DNA of 38,080 nt from CAYIHX01 sp964363305. Its GTDB lineage: Bacteria > Bdellovibrionota > UBA1018. A model generated the notes under the pieces. That model did no database searches. It saw nothing but the letters and a program-made list of their open reading frames with translations, and had not been told where the DNA came from. Made by a program: the position numbers and the translations under genes. The stretch lies in the NCBI GenBank assembly GCA_964363305.1, contig CAYIHX010000036.1, positions 1 to 38,080 of the forward strand. The letters run 5' to 3'. This document shows, in pieces, positions 32,025 to 38,080 of this stretch. The stretch's first letter is position 1. Each line of letters starts with the position of its first letter.

Positions 32025-32480
32025 ATGACTGAAATTCGCATCAAAGATCACGCCGGGAGTTTCGCGGAGAACAAAGATGTGTTCCGCCAACTGCGTCTGG
32101 AGCGGATCGTGCCTGCCCTGGAAAAGGGCCAAAAAGTGACGCTCAACTTCGAGGGGATGAGTGGCGTCACTCAATCATTTATTCACGCGCTCATCAGCGA
32201 GCTCTTTCGTCAATACGGCGTCACGATCCTCGACCGGCTCCTTTTCAAGAACTGCGGCTGCGCTCAAAGCAAAACCGCCGTCTCCGGATGCCAGAACCCG
32301 CGCCACTCTTTCATATGCACGAAGGGCCGAGGCGGGGTCTCTCCCGGGGAGTCCGCCGGGTACTCGATCGACGCGAAAGTCAGGCGAGTCTTCGTGCCGT
32401 ACTCACCCAGGTCCAGGCCCGTCACCTCGTTCCAAGTGCCCTCATTGAAATACTGCTTCCCCTTGCGCCAACGCCGGTAA
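32025..32480 (+). CDS. STAS-like DUF4325 protein with aberrant C-terminus
   Basis: A 151-codon frame whose first ~77 residues match the STAS-like DUF4325 domain (SFAENKDVFRQLRLERIVPA, then NFEGMSGVTQSFIHALISEL and LDRLLFKNC). Such proteins usually accompany a histidine-kinase-like ATPase gene; none is here. GGAGGAGG 11 nt before ATG 32025 fixes the start. After FKNC the sequence no longer resembles the family and runs antisense through the 3' end of the phosphoesterase gene for 217 nt, becoming cysteine- and arginine-rich. The natural C-terminus (about 20 residues) may have been lost by a deletion, or by a frameshift near 32260. The domain part is confident, the tail is not. Confidence 0.65.
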   Translation: MTEIRIKDHAGSFAENKDVFRQLRLERIVPALEKGQKVTLNFEGMSGVTQSFIHALISELFRQYGVTILDRLLFKNCGCAQSKTAVSGCQNPRHSFICTKGRGGVSPGESAGYSIDAKVRRVFVPYSPRSRPVTSFQVPSLKYCFPLRQRR

Positions 32481-33358
32481 CGCAGAATGTGCGTGTGCCC
32501 GAAAATCACCGTATGGCGATCCTCCTTCGCTTCCAGCACCTTGAAAGCGATCTTGTCGTAGTTCGGATAGATGGAAATCTCCTTCAGCATTTTGATGCTG
32601 ACGCCCACCCCCTCCATCACGCGATACTTGCTTCTAAACACCAAAGTATCGAACGTGAACTTCAGAATCAGGATGAACGCTTTGATGCTCCACCAGAAAT
32701 CATGAATGAGCGTCCACCGCAGAAACACCTGAAAGGGCCTGACCTTATCCACGTGCGGCCTCTGTTGCTTGATATGCGTCAACAGAAGCGCTGTAAAAAG
32801 ACTCCCCCATGGCAGGTTTAATACCGGCTCCGGCAACCCACTGGTAATGAATGGCCGCTTCATATCGATCGCCGCGAAATTTTCATACTGCTGCCCATGT
32901 TCAACGTACACGCCGTCAAACTCGTAAGCCACATCGTGAAACACCACGGTCGTTCCGACCGCCTCGTTGAAAGCCTGACGCGGATCAGGCCAAAGCATCC
33001 CGACATCATGATTGCCTACAATGTAACAAATTGAATGTTGAGACGCCGCCGCAAAGCTCCGGAGGGCTGAAAAAAACTCCGGATGCCCCTCCGCGATCTT
33101 TCGCACCGCGCGCGTGACCGCGCGCTCGGTGATCAGATGCGTGTGCACGCCCCAGCTGTCCATCTGCAGCAAGTTGAGAATGTCGCCGTTCAAAATCAAC
33201 TCGACTTCCGCATTCGCGTATGGCCCGGTGCTGTAGTAGGCCAGGAACTCCGAAAATTCACGATCGTAAATGAAGTCTTCGAGAATGTTCTGCGTTCCGT
33301 CACTGAGTGTACGGCCCTTTCCAAGATGAAAATCGCTGACCACCAACTTGATCTTCAC
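32264..33358 (-). CDS. Calcineurin-like metallophosphoesterase
   Basis: A 364-residue hydrolase with the five metal-binding motifs of the superfamily: VSDFHLG near the N-terminus, LNGDILNLL, YIVGNHDVG, VYVEHGQ and VIFGHTHILR. The order and the SDFHLG start recall LpxH-type UDP-2,3-diacylglucosamine hydrolases, but at 364 residues it is longer, with a helical insert (~195-260, FWWSIKAFILILKF) that could contact the membrane. The substrate cannot be read from sequence. It is the last of three genes joined by 4-nt ATGA overlaps with two pseudo-receiver proteins, which suggests a signalling role rather than housekeeping lipid A synthesis. Confidence 0.85.
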   Translation of the reverse strand: MKIKLVVSDFHLGKGRTLSDGTQNILEDFIYDREFSEFLAYYSTGPYANAEVELILNGDILNLLQMDSWGVHTHLITERAVTRAVRKIAEGHPEFFSALRSFAAASQHSICYIVGNHDVGMLWPDPRQAFNEAVGTTVVFHDVAYEFDGVYVEHGQQYENFAAIDMKRPFITSGLPEPVLNLPWGSLFTALLLTHIKQQRPHVDKVRPFQVFLRWTLIHDFWWSIKAFILILKFTFDTLVFRSKYRVMEGVGVSIKMLKEISIYPNYDKIAFKVLEAKEDRHTVIFGHTHILRYRRWRKGKQYFNEGTWNEVTGLDLGEYGTKTRLTFASIEYPADSPGETPPRPFVHMKEWRGFWHPETAVLL

Positions 33359-34809
33359 GGTTTCACGCTCTTCTTTCTTCGTTCTTCGCGCACGCCATCC
33401 GGGACGGTAACAAGACCGGGCTTCATCAGCTCAGCCACGTATACGGCATTCCGACTCGATCGCTTCGCCGTGTACATGGCATGATCCGCGGCATCCATGA
33501 TCGTGCGTTTCGAGTCGGCGTGATCAGGAAAAACGGCCACTCCGATCGAGACCGTGAGCTTGAGATTCAGGTTCTCCCTCTTCACGAAAACATTCTTCTC
33601 CACGGCGACGCGTATTCTCTCCGCCACGGTCTGGGCGGTCGGCAAATCGGAAGGCGACAGGACCGCAATGAACTCGTCGCCACCATAACGAAAAACAGTA
33701 TCCGTCTCACGAACATAGCGCCGCAGCTTTTTCCCAAGCTCGTTGAGGATTTTTGTCCCGACCAGATGCCCATGCCCGTCGTTCACCTGCTTGAAATGGT
33801 CGACATCCATAAATAGAACGGCGAACGAAGTCCCGCTCTGTTTGGCCAGTTCGATCTGCTTCTCGAGCAGATCGTTCAGATACCTCGTATTGTAGAGACC
33901 CGTCGCATCATCAACGTAGGCCAACCGCTGTACGCCACGGTACCGTTCAATGTTTCGCGAGGTCACGTCAATCTGTGCGTGAAAGAGTCGGAGGCGGCTC
34001 TCAAAATCCTCGATCGAGGTCTTTAGCCTGGGCGAGAGGCAGGCGACAAAGTACTCCTCCCCGCGCACGAACTCAAATCGATACACAAAGAGACCTGGGG
34101 TGAGCTGTCCCCTCTCCAAAACCCTAAAACCGCTCTGTCCCGAGTCCCAGCCAGAAAACGGATTCATGGCCTGCAAAGTAATCTCGAGAACTTCACCCAG
34201 AGTTTGATCTTTGCTCTCACCGGTGCCTTGATCGCTCAGATCAATCGGAACGATCTTCCCTTCCTTCCGAAGGTACACGGCGGAAAAATCGGAGGCCGTC
34301 GACCGCATGAGGTACCCCTTGATGAGCCCCAGCACGTGAATTTCATCGAGAGAGCCGGAAATGAGCTGACAGGAGACCATGAGATCAAGCAACCCGCTGG
34401 CGTCCTGAGATTCCCCGTAGATCGCCTTTCGATCTAAAGCTCTCTTCACTGCGAACTGAAATTGAGAAGGCTCAACCGGCCTCTGAAGGTAATCGTCGGC
34501 ACCCATCCTCATCACCGCAACCGCCTGCTCGATGGATGACTCAGAAGACAGCACGATCACGGCCGTCATGGGCTTTGCTCGCTTAATTCGCTCAAGGGTT
34601 TCTAAAAGGCTGGAGGCACCTTCCGGCTCCGTCCCCAGAACAACAAGAGGATAATCCACTCGCGAAAGCCAATCGATCGCGTTGTCACTGCCACCCATGA
34701 GATCAATCCGGAAATCGCCAATTTCCTTTAACAGGTCACCGATCACCTCGGCCTGCCGAGGATCATCCTCAATCAAAAGCGCCCGATAGACCGAATCAGG
34801 CTGCGTCAT
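33355..34809 (-). CDS. Pseudo-receiver diguanylate cyclase (REC-like, middle domain, GGDEF)
   Basis: A 484-residue protein. Residues ~8-130 have a receiver fold (LLIEDDPRQAEVIGDLL ... ADDYLQRPVEP) but the phospho-acceptor position in LVVLGTEPEG is not Asp and the conserved Lys is Arg, so it probably does not take a phosphate. A ~150-residue middle region resembles a GAF-like sensor. The C-terminal GGDEF domain (~315-475) has an intact active site (RYGGDEF) and an intact product-inhibition site RxxD (RETD, five residues before GGDEF), so cyclic di-GMP synthesis with feedback is expected. It overlaps both neighbours by 4 nt. Confidence 0.92.
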   Translation of the reverse strand: MTQPDSVYRALLIEDDPRQAEVIGDLLKEIGDFRIDLMGGSDNAIDWLSRVDYPLVVLGTEPEGASSLLETLERIKRAKPMTAVIVLSSESSIEQAVAVMRMGADDYLQRPVEPSQFQFAVKRALDRKAIYGESQDASGLLDLMVSCQLISGSLDEIHVLGLIKGYLMRSTASDFSAVYLRKEGKIVPIDLSDQGTGESKDQTLGEVLEITLQAMNPFSGWDSGQSGFRVLERGQLTPGLFVYRFEFVRGEEYFVACLSPRLKTSIEDFESRLRLFHAQIDVTSRNIERYRGVQRLAYVDDATGLYNTRYLNDLLEKQIELAKQSGTSFAVLFMDVDHFKQVNDGHGHLVGTKILNELGKKLRRYVRETDTVFRYGGDEFIAVLSPSDLPTAQTVAERIRVAVEKNVFVKRENLNLKLTVSIGVAVFPDHADSKRTIMDAADHAMYTAKRSSRNAVYVAELMKPGLVTVPDGVREERRKKSVKP

Positions 34810-36104
34810 GACGCCTTCTTTTCACTCGCATCCAGCACGCCGCCCGCGACACGAACCACCTGCGCCGCCTTGGCCAAGCGTTCGCGCAGAGTCTCGGAGT
34901 GATCTCTTTCTCGTTGATATTGGTCCTGAATGAGATCCATGTTGAACTCGAGCAGATCGAGCTTCCTCTTCAGCTCAATGATTTTGCCCTCCCGGGCGCC
35001 AATCAAAGCCTCCGAGTCGCCCTTCATGATCTCAATGCGGCTTTCGAGCTCTCGTTCTCGCGCACGAATTTTTCTAAGGTCGAGTCGCACGCGGTCTTTT
35101 ACGCGCTCCATCTCCAAATTGGCATCCTTGACTTGGCTCTCCAGCACACGAGCCCGATCATGCCGCGCCTTCATTTGAAACTTCATTTCGTTGATCTCGG
35201 CTTGCAAACCCTCGAGGGCCAGCTGCTTCTCGCGCTCAAATTCTTCGATCTGTTTCTGTTGCTCGTGTACTCGGTGCTCGAGCTCACTGCTCCGACCTTG
35301 TTCCCGAGTGCTCATACCCTCCAGCTCTCGGATACGAACGCGCGCAGTTCGAAGCTGACTCGAGAGCGCCGCTACATCCTGCTCGCGAAGAAGCAAATAC
35401 TGCCTCATCGTTTCAATATCGGGCGCATTCGCGGCACCGCCCGGGACCACGGCATCGCCGATCGACTTCGCGAACCCGAGCATCGGGGACGACGATTTCA
35501 TCAGGTAAGGCATCTGATCAGAAATCACCCCGTCGACATCTTCGGGTGGCTGGCCAGGCACGGGCTCAAGCTGACTCGGATCGAACGCGCGCGGCGGAGC
35601 AGGAACAATTTCCGGAGCCGCCTCGACCGGACTCTCCGGCGCATCTAGCTGAATCTCACCCATCGTCTGATGAGGAGCGACTTCAGAGGGTTCAAGTCGG
35701 GTGCCCTCACTCGGAGCGGCGGGAGGGCCAAAAATCTGATCAACCACCCCCAAAAAGTTGTCCGTCTCGAAAGGCCATGCCAGATAGGCGTTTGCCGCTT
35801 GAGGGGTCGACTGGTGGTGTGCAAACTCTGAATCCTTCCAGACGCCGCTCGTCAGAACCAGAGGCAGGTCTTGATGTTGGGGATCGGCTTTAATTCTCAG
35901 CAACAGATCCATACCCGGAGTGCGCTTCGAATCCACTGTCTCACGATGAATGACAGCGAGATCGATCGTCGTCCCATGCATCTGTAAAATCTGCCAGGCT
36001 TCCTGCGCATCCCCTGCGATCAAAACCGCGTATCCCCGGGAAGCCATAGCTTCCTGAATTTTTCGCTCTGCGTCGACGTGAGGATTCAGAAGAAGGACCT
36101 TCAT
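34806..36104 (-). CDS. Pseudo-receiver plus coiled-coil protein (FrzS/AglZ-like architecture)
   Basis: A 432-residue cytosolic protein. Residues 1-128 form a receiver-like domain that has lost the chemistry: the acidic pair reads NPHVD, the acceptor position in DLAVIHRETV is not Asp, and the usual Lys-Pro reads WPF. A Pro/Glu-rich linker (~130-225) leads to a long charged coiled coil (~235-415, e.g. RARERELESRIEIMKGD). This pseudo-receiver plus coiled-coil layout is that of the Myxococcus motility proteins FrzS and AglZ; homology at sequence level is not claimed. It heads the operon with the GGDEF protein and the phosphoesterase and may be their scaffold or localisation factor. Confidence 0.8.
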   Translation of the reverse strand: MKVLLLNPHVDAERKIQEAMASRGYAVLIAGDAQEAWQILQMHGTTIDLAVIHRETVDSKRTPGMDLLLRIKADPQHQDLPLVLTSGVWKDSEFAHHQSTPQAANAYLAWPFETDNFLGVVDQIFGPPAAPSEGTRLEPSEVAPHQTMGEIQLDAPESPVEAAPEIVPAPPRAFDPSQLEPVPGQPPEDVDGVISDQMPYLMKSSSPMLGFAKSIGDAVVPGGAANAPDIETMRQYLLLREQDVAALSSQLRTARVRIRELEGMSTREQGRSSELEHRVHEQQKQIEEFEREKQLALEGLQAEINEMKFQMKARHDRARVLESQVKDANLEMERVKDRVRLDLRKIRARERELESRIEIMKGDSEALIGAREGKIIELKRKLDLLEFNMDLIQDQYQRERDHSETLRERLAKAAQVVRVAGGVLDASEKKAS

Positions 36105-36194
36105 CTACGTTGCTCATCGGCAGAGCGCGAGCACGAGTTGACAGCGATTTTTCAAGAAGTTACCGTTTTCGAAGAACTTCTCCTCCAAAATACC

Positions 36195-37025
36195 ATGTCA
36201 AAAGAAACCCCCACCCCTCCCGTGATTCACGTCCTCCTCATGAAGGACAATCTGAGTTCAAAAACGCTGACGATCTCCGCTCAATGGTTCTCGCGGCTCG
36301 GATGGAGTGTCAGCTTTTTGGCGCTGCTCGCGCTCGCCTCTCTGCTCTTTGCAATGCGGTCCTATAAACTCACGCGAGATATCGACCCGAGTCACGTCCG
36401 GGACCTCGAAGGGCAAGTCTCCGCATTAAAAGCCAGCGTCGAAGACGCCCGAACACTCGCTCCCACTGCAGCCGCCCCCCCTGTTTCAGCACCCTCAGCC
36501 AAGGCCGCCGAACCTCCGGCAGCTGCCCTGATCGACTTCGCCCAGGTTGCAACCCCGTCGGCGACCGAACTCCCCTTCAATCTCCAGACGAAGACCCTGA
36601 AGTGGAGAGGAAACATGCTCTCTCTCCGTTTCAAGATCGAATACATCCGTGAGGACGGCGGTAACCAGCAGGGTCGAATCGTTCTGATCGGAAGGGGGGG
36701 ACAACAAATTGCCGGTTATCCGCAGGGACTATTCGCCACCGATCAGGCCATCCAGGTAAAACCTGAACGCGGAGAATACTTCTCTGTCAGCCGTCTACGA
36801 TTTGTAAACGCGGACTTTGGTCCCTTTGCTTCTCGGAAGGATATCGACTACGTCGACATCCTCATCTTCGATCTGAACAACCGGTTGATCTACTTTGAGC
36901 GCATCAAACCCTCGACGCCTGCCGTGCCACCGCGGCCCGCTGAAGTCGCCGAACCTGCCACCACGCCTCCTTCACCGATCCCTGAGGCCGAAGCCACTGG
37001 AGAACCCGTTGACAACACCCCTTGA
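36195..37025 (+). CDS. Single-pass membrane protein upstream of bactofilin
   Basis: A 276-residue protein starting MSKETPTPPVIHVLLMKDN, with one membrane helix (~32-53, VSFLALLALASLLFAM) and a short coiled coil (VRDLEGQVSALKASVEDA), followed by an Ala/Pro linker and a beta-rich domain (~130-245: LSLRFKIEYIRED, GRIVLIGRGGQQIAG, YVDILIFDLNNRLIYFERI), then a Pro-rich tail. The bulk is probably periplasmic. The start at 36195 is chosen because the region 5' of it overlaps the divergent gene; the longer frame from 36078 is unlikely. The 3' end overlaps the bactofilin gene by 17 nt, so the pair is coupled; such neighbours often link bactofilin filaments to cell-wall enzymes. Family not recognised. 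Confidence 0.72.
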   Translation: MSKETPTPPVIHVLLMKDNLSSKTLTISAQWFSRLGWSVSFLALLALASLLFAMRSYKLTRDIDPSHVRDLEGQVSALKASVEDARTLAPTAAAPPVSAPSAKAAEPPAAALIDFAQVATPSATELPFNLQTKTLKWRGNMLSLRFKIEYIREDGGNQQGRIVLIGRGGQQIAGYPQGLFATDQAIQVKPERGEYFSVSRLRFVNADFGPFASRKDIDYVDILIFDLNNRLIYFERIKPSTPAVPPRPAEVAEPATTPPSPIPEAEATGEPVDNTP

Positions 37026-37434
37026 GGAAACCTCGATCAACCTGATCTCTCCAAATACGCGCATCGACGGGAAAATGACCTTCGATCGGATGTCTCGTAT
37101 ACACGGCACGCTCACGGGCGAGGTTCATGCACTAGACGGAAGCACTCTTGTTCTAGCCGAGTCAGGGATGATCGAAGGCAATATCTTCGGGGACCACGTT
37201 TTCATTGATGGATTCGTACGAGGAGATGTTCAGGCAAAATCTCGCGTCACGATCTCTGGAACTGGACGCGTCGTGGGTAATATCCTCACGCCATCGCTCA
37301 CCGTCGACTTCGGCGCCTACTTTGAGGGCGAATGCAAAATGCCGGAGCACTCGGGCACTGAACGACTCAAAGAAGATCCTTCGTCTCAACAACGAGGATC
37401 CGCTTCATCCCCGCTCGCTTCAAGCTCGCTGTAA
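37009..37434 (+). CDS. Bactofilin (polymer-forming cytoskeletal protein)
   Basis: A ~141-residue DUF583/bactofilin protein. The beta-helix core runs from about residue 12 to 110 (NTRIDGKMTFDRMSRIHGTL, SGMIEGNIFGDHVFIDGFV, then GTGRVVGNILTPSL), with short disordered ends. Bactofilins polymerise without nucleotide into filaments that position cell-wall or motility machinery. The start is taken as TTG at 37009, with TGGAGAA 4 nt upstream; longer in-frame starts lie inside the previous gene. The 3' end overlaps the convergent M16 peptidase gene by 68 nt. Confidence 0.9.
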   Translation: MTTPLEETSINLISPNTRIDGKMTFDRMSRIHGTLTGEVHALDGSTLVLAESGMIEGNIFGDHVFIDGFVRGDVQAKSRVTISGTGRVVGNILTPSLTVDFGAYFEGECKMPEHSGTERLKEDPSSQQRGSASSPLASSSL

Positions 37435-38080
37435 CCTCGCCTTCCTCTCCGGCAACAACGATCGTCGGCTGATCCAGTTTGAATCGACTCTTGGCCACGT
37501 TCTTCACTTGTTCAAGCGTCACCGTCTTGAGCCGGCTCACGACCCCTTCGAGATAATATTCTCCCAAACCATAAAGGCGCGCGCCAACCCATTTCGAGGC
37601 AATCGCGCCCAGAGTCGAGACGCTCAGCGGGAATCCACCAATAAGATAATCTCGGGCCGTCGTGACCTCCTCTTGAGTAATGTCACCGTAAGCGACCGCC
37701 GATAGAATTTTTTTCGTCTCCGCTACCAACTCCCCTACCTTGGCATTCTGAGTTGCCGCCGAAACGGAAAACATCGCGGCCTCCTCGAGCGCGCTCAGGC
37801 TCGTCGCGATCGAATAAGTGAGGCCCTTCTCGTCCCGGATCACCCGATTTAACCGGCTATAAAAATATTCCCCCAATAGAGCACTCAGTACTTGAGCCGC
37901 AGGGTAATCCGAATCCGCAGGAGACACGCCCGGAAAACCAAGCTTCACGTTTGCCTGGTTGAGTTTGGGACGGCCGATCAGAAAAATATGATCCGGTTTA
38001 GCGGCAGGCAACCTCGGATCACGGAATCGGATCGCCCCCGCAACCAAGGGGGCACCCTGCTTTAGGTCGCCGTCCTTCGG
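37367..38080 (-). CDS. M16 (insulinase-like) peptidase, C-terminal part
   Basis: The frame is open to the window edge, so the N-terminus lies beyond it. The visible ~237 codons match the C-terminal, non-catalytic half of M16B processing-protease-like proteins: QANVKLGFPGVSPADSDYPA, LNRVIRDEKGLTYSIATSLS and ITQEEVTTARDYLIGGFPLS. The zinc-binding HxxEH motif would be in the missing N-terminal half, or in a separate subunit gene as in paired M16 proteins. Its 3' end overlaps the bactofilin gene by 68 nt on the opposite strand. Confidence 0.88.
   Translation of the reverse strand, partial: PKDGDLKQGAPLVAGAIRFRDPRLPAAKPDHIFLIGRPKLNQANVKLGFPGVSPADSDYPAAQVLSALLGEYFYSRLNRVIRDEKGLTYSIATSLSALEEAAMFSVSAATQNAKVGELVAETKKILSAVAYGDITQEEVTTARDYLIGGFPLSVSTLGAIASKWVGARLYGLGEYYLEGVVSRLKTVTLEQVKNVAKSRFKLDQPTIVVAGEEGEVTASLKRAGMKRILVVETKDLL

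Noticed and set aside
1..38080. CRISPR arrays, rRNA, tRNA, intact insertion sequences, replication origin
   Set aside because: No regularly spaced direct repeats, no recognisable RNA gene, no complete transposase and no dnaA-box cluster were seen.

Overview
The window looks like chromosomal DNA of a Gram-negative bacterium with an outer membrane. It is GC-rich and gene-dense, has a complete Kdo (LPS inner core) set kdsA/kdsB/kdsC, and carries many signal peptides, lipoboxes and an OmpA-type peptidoglycan-binding protein. A sigma-54 activator, a bactofilin, a GapN-type aldehyde dehydrogenase and a pseudo-receiver plus coiled-coil protein resembling gliding-motility proteins point to a Bdellovibrionota/Myxococcota-like lineage. 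That placement is inference from gene content only; no rRNA or tRNA gene is present to test it.

Region 1 (1-5750, all minus strand) is an envelope/stress island. It encodes a CsbD protein, a DUF5670 (lmo0937-type) mini membrane protein, a barrel-like secreted protein cut by the window edge, an orphan NtrC-type response regulator, a 39-residue membrane peptide, a DUF4398-OmpA lipoprotein, a frameshifted gene, a lipoprotein and a small periplasmic protein. Three -24/-12 (sigma-54) promoter matches lie about 40-50 nt before three of its genes, so the island reads as three operons probably driven by its own activator. This is the most interesting system in the window.

Region 2 (5800-12480, plus strand) is accessory-like. 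It holds a decayed serine-recombinase tail, two coupled secreted proteins of unknown function, a DUF4143 fragment, and a three-gene set of exported proteins (von Willebrand A, beta-helix, unknown TTG-start protein) preceded by a fourth sigma-54-like site. Two copies of a roughly 75-bp palindromic repeat flank the second half of this region.

Region 3 (12489-23143) is mostly housekeeping: proB-proA-proC, gapN, kdsC, a secreted subtilase, signal peptidase I, and kdsB-pyrG-kdsA.

Region 4 (23269-32480) mixes a lipoprotein metalloprotease, an MNT/HEPN pair, a duplicated-motif lipoprotein, adenine deaminase, a Phd/VapC pair, a 1062-residue secreted transglutaminase-like protein, a small secreted protein sharing a 26-bp inverted-repeat terminator with it, a DUF1905/YdeI protein and a STAS-like DUF4325 protein.

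Region 5 (32264-38080) has a tightly overlapping signalling operon (pseudo-receiver/coiled-coil, pseudo-receiver/GGDEF, metallophosphoesterase), a divergent membrane protein plus bactofilin pair, and the C-terminal part of an M16 peptidase. Convergent genes repeatedly overlap by a few bases, so the genome appears compact.
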